Under the pieces are notes generated by a model, which worked only from the letters and a program-made list of their open reading frames with translations, searched no databases and had not been told where the DNA came from. This document shows positions 26,971 through 35,993 of a stretch of DNA of 64,000 bases, piece by piece. The stretch's first letter is position 1, and each line of letters begins with the position of its first letter. Both the position numbers and the translations under genes were made by a program. This stretch comes from Caldilineaceae bacterium bin5 (lineage in GTDB: Bacteria > Chloroflexota > Anaerolineae > Caldilineales > Caldilineaceae). The DNA lies in the NCBI GenBank assembly GCA_002238445.1, contig MPML01000001.1:1-64000 (forward strand), written 5' to 3'.

Positions 26971-27933
26971 ATGCCCAAAGTCATCTTATTCACCAGTCTT
27001 GTAGCCGAACTAGCCCAACAGATAGTTGCACCGGCCCCCGCAGACTGGGATGTTGCCGTCCTGCCCCACGATCTGCCAGAAGCAGAAAAGGCTCGCCAGG
27101 CCGCCGACGCCGATTTCCTGATCCTCTTTCCCAGTACCCTGGAAGAATCGGTATTGCGAGCAGCGCAAGGACTGAAACTGGTTCAGCTTGTCAGCGCTGG
27201 TTTCGAGCACATGCCCCTGAAACTGCTTTCTGAGCTGGGGATACCGCTTGCCAACAACGGCGGCACAAATTCAATTGACGTGGCCGAGCACACCTTCGCC
27301 CTGATCTTGAGCGTCTACCGCCGCCTGACCGAAATGGACCACAATGTGCGCAACCAGGGTTGGAAGGATATCGACAGCGGCATGACGACTTTCACGATTC
27401 ACGGCAAGACCATAGGCATCGTCGGCCTCGGCCACATTGGTAAGGAAGTGGCCAAGCGGCTGGTCCCCTTCCAGGCCGAAGTCCTCTATTTTGACCCATT
27501 CCCAGTGACCGCTGAGGAGGAACGCCATCTGCAGGTTGAGCGCGTATCTTTAGAAGAGTTGCTGGAGCGTTCGGACATCGTCACTCTCCACGTACCCTTG
27601 AATGAGCATACCCGAAATCTCATCGGGCCGGCTGAACTGGCGCGCATGAAGTCTAGCGCAATTCTCGTCAATACTTGCCGCGGCCCGGTAGTAGACGAGG
27701 GCGCACTCACCGAAGCCTTGAACAACGGCACTATTCGCGCCGCAGGGCTGGATGTCTTGCATGACGAACCGACGGCCCCCGATAACCCTATTCTAAGACT
27801 TGATAATGTCATCTTTTCTCCGCATATCGCCGGCGTCACCTACGACACCTGGCAGCGAAGAGGCAAGTTCATTTTCGAAAACCTGCAAGGCGTGTGGGCA
27901 GGGGAAGAACCGCTTTCAAGAATTCGCCAATAG
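26971..27933 (+). CDS. D-isomer-specific 2-hydroxyacid dehydrogenase
   Basis: NAD(P)-dependent oxidoreductase, 320 aa. The nucleotide-binding motif is GIVGLGHIGKEVAKRL. Catalytic residues are Arg in NTCRGPVVDEGALTEAL, Glu in DVLHDEPTAPDNP and His in FSPHIAGVT, complete for the family. It could be a glyoxylate/hydroxypyruvate or other 2-ketoacid reductase; phosphoglycerate dehydrogenase is less likely because no ACT or ASB domain follows. It closes the sugar-acid cluster and lies 84 bp after the amidohydrolase gene. Confidence 0.92.
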   Translation: MPKVILFTSLVAELAQQIVAPAPADWDVAVLPHDLPEAEKARQAADADFLILFPSTLEESVLRAAQGLKLVQLVSAGFEHMPLKLLSELGIPLANNGGTNSIDVAEHTFALILSVYRRLTEMDHNVRNQGWKDIDSGMTTFTIHGKTIGIVGLGHIGKEVAKRLVPFQAEVLYFDPFPVTAEEERHLQVERVSLEELLERSDIVTLHVPLNEHTRNLIGPAELARMKSSAILVNTCRGPVVDEGALTEALNNGTIRAAGLDVLHDEPTAPDNPILRLDNVIFSPHIAGVTYDTWQRRGKFIFENLQGVWAGEEPLSRIRQ

Positions 27934-28177
27934 TCGGCCCGTTCCTCTGGATGAACAGGTGTTGAACGTGCCCAACTCGGTGCCCAGAGAGCCCAATTCT
28001 GAACACCGCTCTCCTTTGCCGTTCGGTCTGCGCGCTGTTATACTCCCTCCAAAGCATGCTCATCTGACCGCTCCCAAAAATCACTGCGGGGCCCACCGTA
28101 ACTAGCGTGCTTCAGCGGCCATTCTGGCCGAATTTTGTGTTGTTGGTCCGGCGGCAGAATCGCATCTGTCTTTCCCC

Positions 28178-28218
28178 TGACTGCACCGGGACAGGCTAAA
28201 GTTGACGTGGTGCAGTCA
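28178..28218 (+). promoter_or_regulatory. Perfect 10-bp inverted repeat before moxR-like gene
   Basis: TGACTGCACC (28178-28187) and its exact complement GGTGCAGTCA (28209-28218) are 21 nt apart and end 3 nt before the AGGAG ribosome site of the next gene. It may act as an operator or as a leader hairpin that affects translation. The rest of the 299-bp gap (27934-28232) has no gene. A weaker hairpin, CGGCC/GGCCG followed by AATTTT, lies at about 28118-28137. Confidence 0.6.
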
Positions 28219-28232
28219 GTTCAGGAGCAGTC

Positions 28233-29330
28233 ATGTCAGACATCGCATTTGTACAGGACCTGGCCCGACGGCTGCGCGAAAACGTCGCCCAGGTCATAGT
28301 AGGTAAAGACGAGACAGTCGATCAACTGTTGGTCGCCCTTTTTTGCGAAGGTCATGTACTGTTGGAAGATGTCCCCGGCATTGGTAAGACGATGATGGCC
28401 AGGACCCTCGCCGCCTCTCTGGGAATCAGCTTTCAACGCATCCAGTTCACCCCCGATCTCCTCCCGTCGGATATCGTCGGCGTCAGCGTCTATAACCGCA
28501 AGACCGACGATTTTGAATACCGCCCCGGTCCCATTCTGGCCGGTGTAGTCCTGGCCGACGAGATTAACCGCGCCGGCCCGCGTACCCAGAGCGCGATGCT
28601 GGAAGCCATGGAAGAACGCAACGTCACCGTCGACGGTGTCAGCCATGCGCTCCCTTACCCCTTCTTTCTTATGGCGACCCAGAACCCGGTCGAGTTGGCG
28701 GGTACATTCCCTCTACCTGAAGCGCAGATGGACCGCTTCCAGATCCAGGTGGCGATGGGCTATCCCCAACGCGAGGAAGAGCGCCAGATTCTGCACCGCT
28801 TTCGCGCCGACAACCCGCTGGACCGTATCCAGCCCATGGTCAACGCCGAAGACATCCGCCGAACCGTAACCATCTGCCGCGACGTATACGTCCATCCGGT
28901 CTTGGAAGATTATCTTCTCGATCTCGTTCAGGCCACCCGCGACGAAAGCGCTCTGGACCTGGGTGTAAGCCCGCGCGGCAGTCTCGCATTTTACCGCACC
29001 ACGCAGGCCTTCGCCGCCATTCAGGGAAGGACGTATGTCACGCCGGACGACATCCAACAGCTTGCCTTTCCTGTCCTGCGCCACAGGCTGATTCCCGGTC
29101 CGGATACCCGTTTGCATGGCACCTCAGTCGCCAGCGTGTTGGAAGGCATTGTTTCCAATGTGCCCGTCCCAGTAGAGGAAAATTGGCAGGATAGCCCGAC
29201 CGAGTCAGATTCGCCGCCCTTGAATGAGCCGCTCGACCCAAGCCAGGACGAGGGGCTGAACATGGACATCTCCTCCGAACCTGCAGACGCAGTAACCGCT
29301 GTCGACGGGCGCTCGACCGTCTCAGGCTAA
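28233..29330 (+). CDS. MoxR-family AAA+ ATPase
   Basis: AAA+ chaperone-like ATPase, 365 aa, thought to help mature or assemble partner proteins. Walker A is EDVPGIGKTMMAR, Walker B is VVLADEINRAGPRTQSA, followed by FPLPEAQMDRFQIQVAMGYP and the C-terminal lid with VSPRGSLAFYRTTQAFA. About 65 extra residues at the C-terminus are acidic and probably disordered. The stop codon overlaps the start of the DUF58 gene (TAATG), and the DUF4129 gene follows: a well-known three-gene arrangement. Confidence 0.94.
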   Translation: MSDIAFVQDLARRLRENVAQVIVGKDETVDQLLVALFCEGHVLLEDVPGIGKTMMARTLAASLGISFQRIQFTPDLLPSDIVGVSVYNRKTDDFEYRPGPILAGVVLADEINRAGPRTQSAMLEAMEERNVTVDGVSHALPYPFFLMATQNPVELAGTFPLPEAQMDRFQIQVAMGYPQREEERQILHRFRADNPLDRIQPMVNAEDIRRTVTICRDVYVHPVLEDYLLDLVQATRDESALDLGVSPRGSLAFYRTTQAFAAIQGRTYVTPDDIQQLAFPVLRHRLIPGPDTRLHGTSVASVLEGIVSNVPVPVEENWQDSPTESDSPPLNEPLDPSQDEGLNMDISSEPADAVTAVDGRSTVSG

Positions 29331-30595
29331 TGGGTCGCACCGGCTGGGCGGCTGCAGTTGTCATATTGGTGCTGGCGCTCTTTACGCGCAACAGCCTGAT
29401 CTTTACAATGGCCCTAATTCTCGGTCTGCTGGGGCTGGTGGTTTGGCTTTGGAGTCGCTACAGCCTTTCCGAGGTGACCTACCATCGAAGGTTCGGCGTA
29501 GAACGCCTCTTTTTCGGCGAAGAAACGGACTTGCGGCTGGAAGTGACCAACGCAAAACCGTTGCCCCTCGCTTGGCTGCGCTGCGAGGACGATATCCCCA
29601 CTGCGCTCGACTTGAAACCAGATGAACGAGCCCGGCACTTCCTTCCCAGTCGGCGCGTCCTGGTTAACCTGTTCTCCCTCGGTCTCTACCAACGGGTCAT
29701 CCGCCGGTATACCGTCACCGGCACCCAGCGCGGCGCCTGGAGATTCGGGCCAGTCCAACTCGTCTGTGGCGACATCTTTGGATTCCGCAGCCAATTCAGA
29801 GACTTTTCGGATACTACACTTCTTCTGGTCTATCCCCGTGTGTATGCCCTGCCTGAACTGGGGTTGGACGCCCGCCACCCTTTTGGAGACTACCAGAGCC
29901 GCAACCGGCTGATCGACGACCCTCTGCGCGTGAGCGGCGTTCGCGAGTATCTTCCCGGCGATAACTTTCGCCACATTCACTGGAAGGCCACAGCTCGCCG
30001 CCAGGAACTGCAGACCAAGCAGTTCGAGCCGTCCGCCTCACGCCCACTGGCCATCTTCATCAACATTCGCACATTCAATCACCGATTTGAAGGGATCGAC
30101 CCCGCGTTGCGCGAGTTCGCCATCAGCGCCGGCGCTTCCCTTGCCCGCTGGGCGCAGTTGCGCGGCGATGCCTTCGGTGTGTTCGCCAACAGCATGATGT
30201 ACGCGGGCCAACGCGTACGCATTCTGCCCGGCGCGCACCCTAAGCAGCTCACCCGCGTACTGGAAGCGCTTGCCTACTGCGTGGGCGTGCCCCATACGAC
30301 AATAGAGAGAGTTCTGCTACAGGAGGCTGACCACCTCCGCAATGGCACATCGATCGTTCTGATCAGCGCGACCCTCTCCGACAGTCTGCGCCGGGTTTTG
30401 GCTGACCTGCAACGCCGGGGATTTGCGGTCACTCTGTTGGGCATCGGAGGGTTGACCCTTGAGAGAGCTATCCCAGGTGTAGCCTTCCAGCAGCTGTCCG
30501 AGCAGGCCCTGTCAGACCTGTCCTCCGTAGCGGAGCAGGAGATGCCCGAAGTGGAGGCGCCTGTCCCGGCCGGAAAAATGCCAGGCGTCAGCTAG
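29330..30595 (+). CDS. DUF58 domain-containing protein
   Basis: Membrane protein of 421 aa with two hydrophobic segments at the N-terminus (AAVVILVLALF and MALILGLLGLVVWLW). A beta-rich part and the DUF58 core follow: SGVREYLPGDNFRHIHWKA, then TKQFEPSASRPLAIF, a divergent von Willebrand A-like fold. It starts in the TAATG overlap with the MoxR gene, so it is translationally coupled. The family partner of MoxR ATPases is implicated in cell-envelope or complex assembly, but the exact role is unknown. Confidence 0.92.
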   Translation: MGRTGWAAAVVILVLALFTRNSLIFTMALILGLLGLVVWLWSRYSLSEVTYHRRFGVERLFFGEETDLRLEVTNAKPLPLAWLRCEDDIPTALDLKPDERARHFLPSRRVLVNLFSLGLYQRVIRRYTVTGTQRGAWRFGPVQLVCGDIFGFRSQFRDFSDTTLLLVYPRVYALPELGLDARHPFGDYQSRNRLIDDPLRVSGVREYLPGDNFRHIHWKATARRQELQTKQFEPSASRPLAIFINIRTFNHRFEGIDPALREFAISAGASLARWAQLRGDAFGVFANSMMYAGQRVRILPGAHPKQLTRVLEALAYCVGVPHTTIERVLLQEADHLRNGTSIVLISATLSDSLRRVLADLQRRGFAVTLLGIGGLTLERAIPGVAFQQLSEQALSDLSSVAEQEMPEVEAPVPAGKMPGVS

Positions 30596-30605
30596 CCGCG
30601 CCTCC

Positions 30606-30647
30606 AGGGGTTGCACTACAGGGATTGCACTACAGGGGCTGCCTACT
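30606..30647 (+). repeat. Three 14-bp tandem repeats
   Basis: Units AGGGGTTGCACTAC, AGGGATTGCACTAC and the diverged AGGGGCTGCCTACT lie in the 95-bp gap between the DUF58 and DUF4129 genes. No promoter was seen there. Confidence 0.6.
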
Positions 30648-30690
30648 TCACGCCTCCTTTTTTTGATAGAACTTTACATTATTCTGAGAG

Positions 30691-32283
30691 ATGACTTCAT
30701 CAGTTGCAGTACCGTGGAAGCACGTAGAGTGGAATAACGTTGAGGGCCTGCTTTTGCCAGTCCTGGTGGGTTTCATGCGCCTGTGTTGGCTCTGGCCCTG
30801 GATGCTACTCCTGCAGGGCTTCTTGTCCCCCTCCGTCACCGGCCCTTTGATGTCACCGTGGATGATTGTCGTCCTGCAGGTGTTCAGCTTTTCACTTGCC
30901 CGCTGGACAATGCCGACTATGGCTGAACGCAGGAACTTTCGTCGGGCCAACCAGGTGCGGCGGCACATTGCCACCTTTGGATTTGCGGCACTACTGATTC
31001 TGTTGTGGCTGCGCTTCCTTCAACCCGAATTTGGAGTCTGGGATCTTCGCTGGCTACTTGCCGCGGGCTACGACCTGATCTACTGGCCAGACAATCCAAT
31101 TGAAGTTCCCGGGGCGGCGCTTTTCCTGCTCATGGGCATCTTCCTCTGGCTGCGGGGCGCGCTGGACGGTCATGGTCAGTATCGACACGAAGAGATCTGG
31201 CGGGCATTTCTTACAGGCGGCGCCGCGCTGGCCCTGTTTGCCTGGATCATTCCCTCAGGTTTCCAAGGCGGCCAGCCCGGGGCGGCTGTCAACCCGTTTG
31301 CCGCATCCGAAGGCCAACTGTCTAATCCCGTTGGGCTGCTTCTTTTCTTTGCTGGCGCTGGTCTCGCGGGGTTGGGGGTTGCCAACCTTGGAAAGTCGGG
31401 CGGGTGGCGCCGCCGCGCCCGCGTGGGCAGATTGCGCCCCAACCGCGGCTGGATGGTTGGCATTGGTTTAACGATCTTATTGATGCTGGGCGTTGCCCTG
31501 TTGATTGGGCTGATTATCCAGCCAGAGGATGCAGCCGTACTTTGGACTGCGCTCGGGCTGATTTGGCGCGGGATCAGCACAGTTCTGTTGTGGATAATCA
31601 CAGTTATCGCCTACCCGATATTCATCTTGATCGAGTATCTGATTCGCTTCCTGCGCAGCTTGTTCGGTGACCGTTCACAGGAAAATGAATCGGCCGGCAG
31701 ACCTCAGCCCCCTACACCTGAACCATTCCCGGAACAGCCGGAAAGGGTTGTCGAAGCAGTGCCGGAGCCTTACCGCTGGGTTGCCCTCCTGGTTGTCGCA
31801 ATCGGCGTATTCATCATCTTCATGCTGGTTCTACGCCAGCTTCGAAACCGACAGGATACGGATTCAGACGAGGTGCGCGAATCGGTCCTGACTACAAGTC
31901 TGCTTCAGGCACAACTGGCCAATTTATGGGCGCGATTGCGTTCTCGATTCGGTCCTGCTCCGGAGGACCCTGACCCCTTCCTGTCTTTGGAGGGGGAGAG
32001 CGACACACGTCGACTGATTCGTGAAATCTACCAAAGGTTGCTTCTCTTCGCGCATTTCCGCAACGTCCTGAGATCGCAAGCGGAAACACCATCTCGCTTT
32101 GCCGGCCGCCTGGCCGACATTCCCGGCTTCGACGACCCGTTGGTGCAGACTATCACCTCGGCTTACAGCGAGGCCCGCTATGGCGACGAGCCGCCCTCCC
32201 AACAGACAGCCGCGGCCGCGGAGAAGGCCTGGCAGGAAATCGAGTCTGCCTTAGAGACTGACGAGTCGGAAGAATCCACTTAA
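30691..32283 (+). CDS. Multi-pass membrane protein with C-terminal DUF4129
   Basis: A 530-aa protein with about eight hydrophobic segments in the first 310 residues, then a Pro/Glu-rich linker, one more helix (WVALLVVAIGVFIIFMLVL), and a cytoplasmic DUF4129-type domain: RRLIREIYQRLLLFAHFRNV, then PSRFAGRLADIPGFDD and EARYGDEPPS. In many bacteria the same locus carries a transglutaminase-like domain fused to DUF4129. Here that domain is not visible; the N-terminal part is only membrane segments. It follows MoxR and DUF58 on the same strand. Confidence 0.87.
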   Translation: MTSSVAVPWKHVEWNNVEGLLLPVLVGFMRLCWLWPWMLLLQGFLSPSVTGPLMSPWMIVVLQVFSFSLARWTMPTMAERRNFRRANQVRRHIATFGFAALLILLWLRFLQPEFGVWDLRWLLAAGYDLIYWPDNPIEVPGAALFLLMGIFLWLRGALDGHGQYRHEEIWRAFLTGGAALALFAWIIPSGFQGGQPGAAVNPFAASEGQLSNPVGLLLFFAGAGLAGLGVANLGKSGGWRRRARVGRLRPNRGWMVGIGLTILLMLGVALLIGLIIQPEDAAVLWTALGLIWRGISTVLLWIITVIAYPIFILIEYLIRFLRSLFGDRSQENESAGRPQPPTPEPFPEQPERVVEAVPEPYRWVALLVVAIGVFIIFMLVLRQLRNRQDTDSDEVRESVLTTSLLQAQLANLWARLRSRFGPAPEDPDPFLSLEGESDTRRLIREIYQRLLLFAHFRNVLRSQAETPSRFAGRLADIPGFDDPLVQTITSAYSEARYGDEPPSQQTAAAAEKAWQEIESALETDESEEST

Positions 32284-32336
32284 TCTGAATTCCTGCTGAA
32301 TTCACTCCCATTCTCGTCCTGTACGGAGTTCTGCCC

Positions 32337-33887
32337 ATGAACGGCGCTCAATCTCTCATTCGCACACTGTACGACGGCGGCGTGGACACCTGTTTCATGA
32401 ACCCCGGTACGTCGGAGATGCACTTTGTTGCTGCACTGGACTTCGTGCCGCAGATGCACTCGGTCCTGTGCCTGTTTGAGGGCGTCGCCACCGGTTGCGC
32501 GGACGGTTTCGCCCGCATGACCGGCAAGCCGGCAGCAACGCTGCTGCACACGGGGCCGGGATTGGGCAACGGCATCTCCAATCTGCACAACGCGCGCAAG
32601 GCCCACTCTCCAATTGTTAACATTGTTGGGGATCACGCCACCTATCACCTCAAATACGACGCCCCACTGACGTGCGATATCGAGGGCTTGGCCCGGCCGG
32701 TTTCGGGTTGGGTCCGCACTTCGCCAAATGCCCGCGCGGTCGCCGGCGACGGTGCCGCAGCCATAGCCGCCGCCCTTACTCCACCAGGTCAGGTCGCCAC
32801 TCTGATACTGCCGGGCGATACTGCTTGGGACGCGGCGGAGGGCCCGGCTCCCCCCCAAGACCCGCCGCCGATGGCACAAGTGCCGGAGGAGCGCATAGCC
32901 GCCATTGCGCAGCTGCTGCGCCGAGGCGAAGAGACAGTAATTCTCGTTGGCGATCAAGTGATGTGTAACGAAGGTGTCAGCGGCTTGGCGCACCGCATCG
33001 CCGCGGCAGCCAATGCCAGAGTGGTCGGCAATCGCGCCGCGGCACGCGTATCCAGGGGAGCCGGCCGTCCTGTCGTGGCTCGCCTTCCCTATCCGGTAGA
33101 TCAGGCGGTTGCTCTGCTGGCGGGCGCACGGCATATTGTATTGGTCGGTGCCAAGGACCCCGTGGGTTTCTTCGCCTACCCGGACAGCCCCAGCAGGCTG
33201 GCGCCGCCGGATGCCCAAATCCATCTGCTGGCCGCCGAGGACGAAAATGTTCCGGCCGCGCTCGACGCCTTGAGCGAAGAGTTGGCCGCGCCGTCCGATC
33301 CACCGCCAGTAGCGCCTTTTGAGCCCCCGCCGCTGCCGACCGGTTCGCTGACGCTGGAGGCGGCTTGGACAGCGCTTTGTGCGCTGATGCCTGAAAACGC
33401 AATCGTTTCCGATGAATCCGTTACCAGTGGCCGCCAGGCCTACCCGCTCACCCAAAACGCGCCGCCCCATGACTGGCTTCATGTGACCGGAGGCTCTATC
33501 GGCCAGGGCCTGCCTGCTGCCACCGGCGCCGCCGTGGCCTGCCCTGATCGCCAGGTGTTTGCCATGGAAGGCGACGGTTCCGGCATGTATACCTTGCAGG
33601 CCCTGTGGACGCAGGCGCGCGAATCCCTGAATGTTGTCAACGTCATCTTCGCCAACCACAGTTACCGCATCCTGCAGGGAGAACTACAGAATGTTGGCGG
33701 CGACGCAGACGCAGGACCCCATGCGCAGGCCATGATGCGCCTCGACTCTCCAACTCTGGATTGGGTTTCCCTTTCTGATGGAATGGGCGTGCCGGCTGTC
33801 CGCGCCGCGAGCGCAGACGAGTTTGTGGCGGCGCTGCGAAGGGGGATTGAAGAACCGGGACCTCTCCTGATCGAGGCGTTGATCTGA
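32337..33887 (+). CDS. ThDP-dependent enzyme, acetolactate synthase large-subunit-like
   Basis: Second thiamine-diphosphate enzyme in the window, 516 aa and only distantly like the one at 20825. The N-terminal domain has CFMNPGTSEMHFVAALD and the catalytic Glu in CLFEGVATGCADGFARMTG. GLGNGISNLHNARKAHSPIV follows. The cofactor motif in the last third is MEGDGSGMYTLQALWTQARE, ending at FANHSY. Proteins of this length are usually labelled ALS large subunit but group with benzoylformate or other 2-ketoacid decarboxylases. The reaction is not known. It lies alone between the DUF4129 gene and the CCA-type enzyme. Confidence 0.86.
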   Translation: MNGAQSLIRTLYDGGVDTCFMNPGTSEMHFVAALDFVPQMHSVLCLFEGVATGCADGFARMTGKPAATLLHTGPGLGNGISNLHNARKAHSPIVNIVGDHATYHLKYDAPLTCDIEGLARPVSGWVRTSPNARAVAGDGAAAIAAALTPPGQVATLILPGDTAWDAAEGPAPPQDPPPMAQVPEERIAAIAQLLRRGEETVILVGDQVMCNEGVSGLAHRIAAAANARVVGNRAAARVSRGAGRPVVARLPYPVDQAVALLAGARHIVLVGAKDPVGFFAYPDSPSRLAPPDAQIHLLAAEDENVPAALDALSEELAAPSDPPPVAPFEPPPLPTGSLTLEAAWTALCALMPENAIVSDESVTSGRQAYPLTQNAPPHDWLHVTGGSIGQGLPAATGAAVACPDRQVFAMEGDGSGMYTLQALWTQARESLNVVNVIFANHSYRILQGELQNVGGDADAGPHAQAMMRLDSPTLDWVSLSDGMGVPAVRAASADEFVAALRRGIEEPGPLLIEALI

Positions 33888-33948
33888 GAGTGGGTTGACT
33901 ACGGAAGGGGCACGAAACACACTGTGACGGGCCCTTTCACTTTCGGCA

Positions 33949-35634
33949 ATGCCTTCAATTACTCCCTACCCGAACCCACCTGACGCCATAATAAAGGTGC
34001 TGGACTCGTTCATGGCAGAGCGGGCGCCAGTTTACATCGTCGGCGGCGCAGTGCGGGATCACCTCTTGGGCATCTCTTCCATTCCAGGCTGGTCTCACCC
34101 AATCATTGCCAACTTGAACCGGGATGCCGACCGCCCGTCAGCCTCCCTCTCCCAAAACAAAGGCGCCGCGACAACAGACTTGGACCTGGTGTTGAGTGGC
34201 CCTGTATTGCCGGTCGCGCGGAGAGTGGCGGACAGACTCGGCTGGGCCTTCTATCCTTTGGACGAAGCGCGGGATGTCGCGCGGCTCATAGGGGATGGCG
34301 CCGACGGCCGAAGGATAGAATGTGACGCCGCGGCCCTGCGAGGCGACTTGCGGTCCGACCTGCTGGCGCGTGACTTTAGCGCCAATGCGCTCGCACTGGA
34401 ACTCCCCTTCGACAGTTCGCCTCGGCTTATCGATGTTTGCGGCGGCATGCGCGATGTCGCAGCAAAGCGGCTGCGCCGTGTAACGCCCGAAAGCCTGCCC
34501 AACGATCCGCTCCGCCTCCTGCGGGCCGTGCGCCTTGCTGCCCAGCTGGGATTCACAGTTGAGATTGAAACGCGGAAACAGATTCTCGCGAACGCCGAAA
34601 CGATTCTTTCCGTCAGCGCCGAACGAGTGCGTCATGAGCTGTGGAAGCTACTGGACTGCGCTCGCCCCGACGTTGGCATCAGCGAGTTGCACGCGCTCGG
34701 CCTTCTCTCCCAGCTGTTCCCGGAGGTCGAGGCCTTGCAAGGTGTGACCCAGTCCTCACGTCACCATCTCGACGCCTACGAGCACACCCTTCTAGCCGTT
34801 CGTTACGCCGCCGAATTGCGAGATTGGCTGCGAGGAGGTCCGCCCCCGGGAGACAGTAGCCTGAGCCAGACTCTGGACCCATGGGCGGAGGAGCTGCGCG
34901 CACACTTCAGCGCCGACATCGCGGCCGGCCGCGACCGCGCCGGATGGCTCACCTGGCATGCGCTATTTCACGACACTGGCAAGCCCGGCAGCCACTCAAC
35001 TGTGATCGAGAACGGAATCGAGCGGCCGCGCTTCGCCGGCCACCACCAATTGAGTGCTCAGATAGCGGCCCTCCGGGTCGCTAACCTCCGTTTCAGCAGG
35101 CGAGAAGTGTTATTGGCTGAGCGAGTCGCGGCGTTGCATGGTAATCCACGCGATTTGTTCGAGGCGCTTTCCCCTGCGGACCCCCGCATCGACCCGGTGG
35201 CGGCCTATCGCTTCTTTCGCGACGCCGGCAGCGTCGTCGCCGGCCACCAATTTGCACAAATCTCAGGTAAACATTCGGGCAGGGGGCCTCAGCCATTCGA
35301 TGGGTTGGATGTGACGCTCCAGGCGATTTCCGATAGGCAAGCGACCGGACAAGAGCGCGGGGATGAATGGGGCCGCTTCCTCGTCTCAATGGAAGGCTTG
35401 ATTTCCTACGCATTCTCGCAAGCGGCCGAACATCTGACCAAGCCGCTCGTAGACGGCCACAGTTTGATGAAGCATCTGAGGTTGACGCCGGGCCCAAGAG
35501 TGGGAGACATCATGCGTGAACTGGCTGAGGCACAAGCAGCGGGCAAAATCACCTCTGAGAATGAGGCACTGGCGCTGGCAGAACTGCTAGCTGACAAATT
35601 TAACCCCTCGGCCGCAGTCGACTCGCATTCCTGA
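33949..35634 (+). CDS. cca: CCA-adding enzyme / poly(A) polymerase family with HD domain
   Basis: Class II tRNA nucleotidyltransferase-type protein, 561 aa. The head has VYIVGGAVRDHLLG, and the metal carboxylates TTDLDLVLSG about 40 residues later. The neck has RLRRVTPESLPNDPLRLLRA and VRLAAQLGFTVEIETR. A phosphohydrolase HD pair follows at H341-D342 (WHALFHDTGKPG). An insertion of roughly 30 residues (GWSHPIIANLNRDADRPSAS region) separates the GG and DxD motifs, which are normally close. The window's tRNA-Ser has no encoded CCA, so such an enzyme is needed. CCA addition versus A-addition alone is not decided by reading. Confidence 0.88.
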   Translation: MPSITPYPNPPDAIIKVLDSFMAERAPVYIVGGAVRDHLLGISSIPGWSHPIIANLNRDADRPSASLSQNKGAATTDLDLVLSGPVLPVARRVADRLGWAFYPLDEARDVARLIGDGADGRRIECDAAALRGDLRSDLLARDFSANALALELPFDSSPRLIDVCGGMRDVAAKRLRRVTPESLPNDPLRLLRAVRLAAQLGFTVEIETRKQILANAETILSVSAERVRHELWKLLDCARPDVGISELHALGLLSQLFPEVEALQGVTQSSRHHLDAYEHTLLAVRYAAELRDWLRGGPPPGDSSLSQTLDPWAEELRAHFSADIAAGRDRAGWLTWHALFHDTGKPGSHSTVIENGIERPRFAGHHQLSAQIAALRVANLRFSRREVLLAERVAALHGNPRDLFEALSPADPRIDPVAAYRFFRDAGSVVAGHQFAQISGKHSGRGPQPFDGLDVTLQAISDRQATGQERGDEWGRFLVSMEGLISYAFSQAAEHLTKPLVDGHSLMKHLRLTPGPRVGDIMRELAEAQAAGKITSENEALALAELLADKFNPSAAVDSHS

Positions 35635-35693
35635 ACGTTGCCGGCAAAGGTGTTGACCCTCAATTTGCTCCACTCTGCTCTCCAATAGCATTT

Positions 35694-35748
35694 GGGCGGT
35701 CGGGCCTTCTGCCCTCTCTTGTGAGGGGGGACACCTCCCGTAACGCCC
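35694..35748 (+). repeat. Y-shaped hairpin repeat, copy C
   Basis: Outer stem GGGCG (35694-35698) / CGCCC (35744-35748), inner hairpins GGGC/GCCC (loop CTTCT) and GGGGGG/CCTCCC (loop ACA, one G-U), joined by the common CTTGTG linker. The downstream flank CTCCAAAAGCATGCCTC resembles the matching part of the 286-bp elements, so this is a decayed or partial copy. The rest of the 35635-35993 gap holds no gene. Confidence 0.75.
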
Positions 35749-35993
35749 CCCTCCAAAAGCATGCCTCGACGGTACCCCTTCTTCCCAACAGTACCGCTCA
35801 ACAGACGCTGCGGCTTCTTACCGAATACCCAATCGGATCGCCTGTATGGCGCCGAGAATAAAGGGACGGTCAGGACAAAACAGTATGTGACTTATTTCTG
35901 TTGCAAAAGAAGAGAGAAGTGGGAAAGAGGAAAGTGAGGTAACGGTTCGCGCCGTTCAACAACTGTCTTCGGAAACTTGTATCCTTGGGCCCT

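Noticed and set aside
32280-33659. Minus-strand open frame of 459 codons
   Set aside because: Antisense shadow of the ThDP enzyme at 32337-33887.
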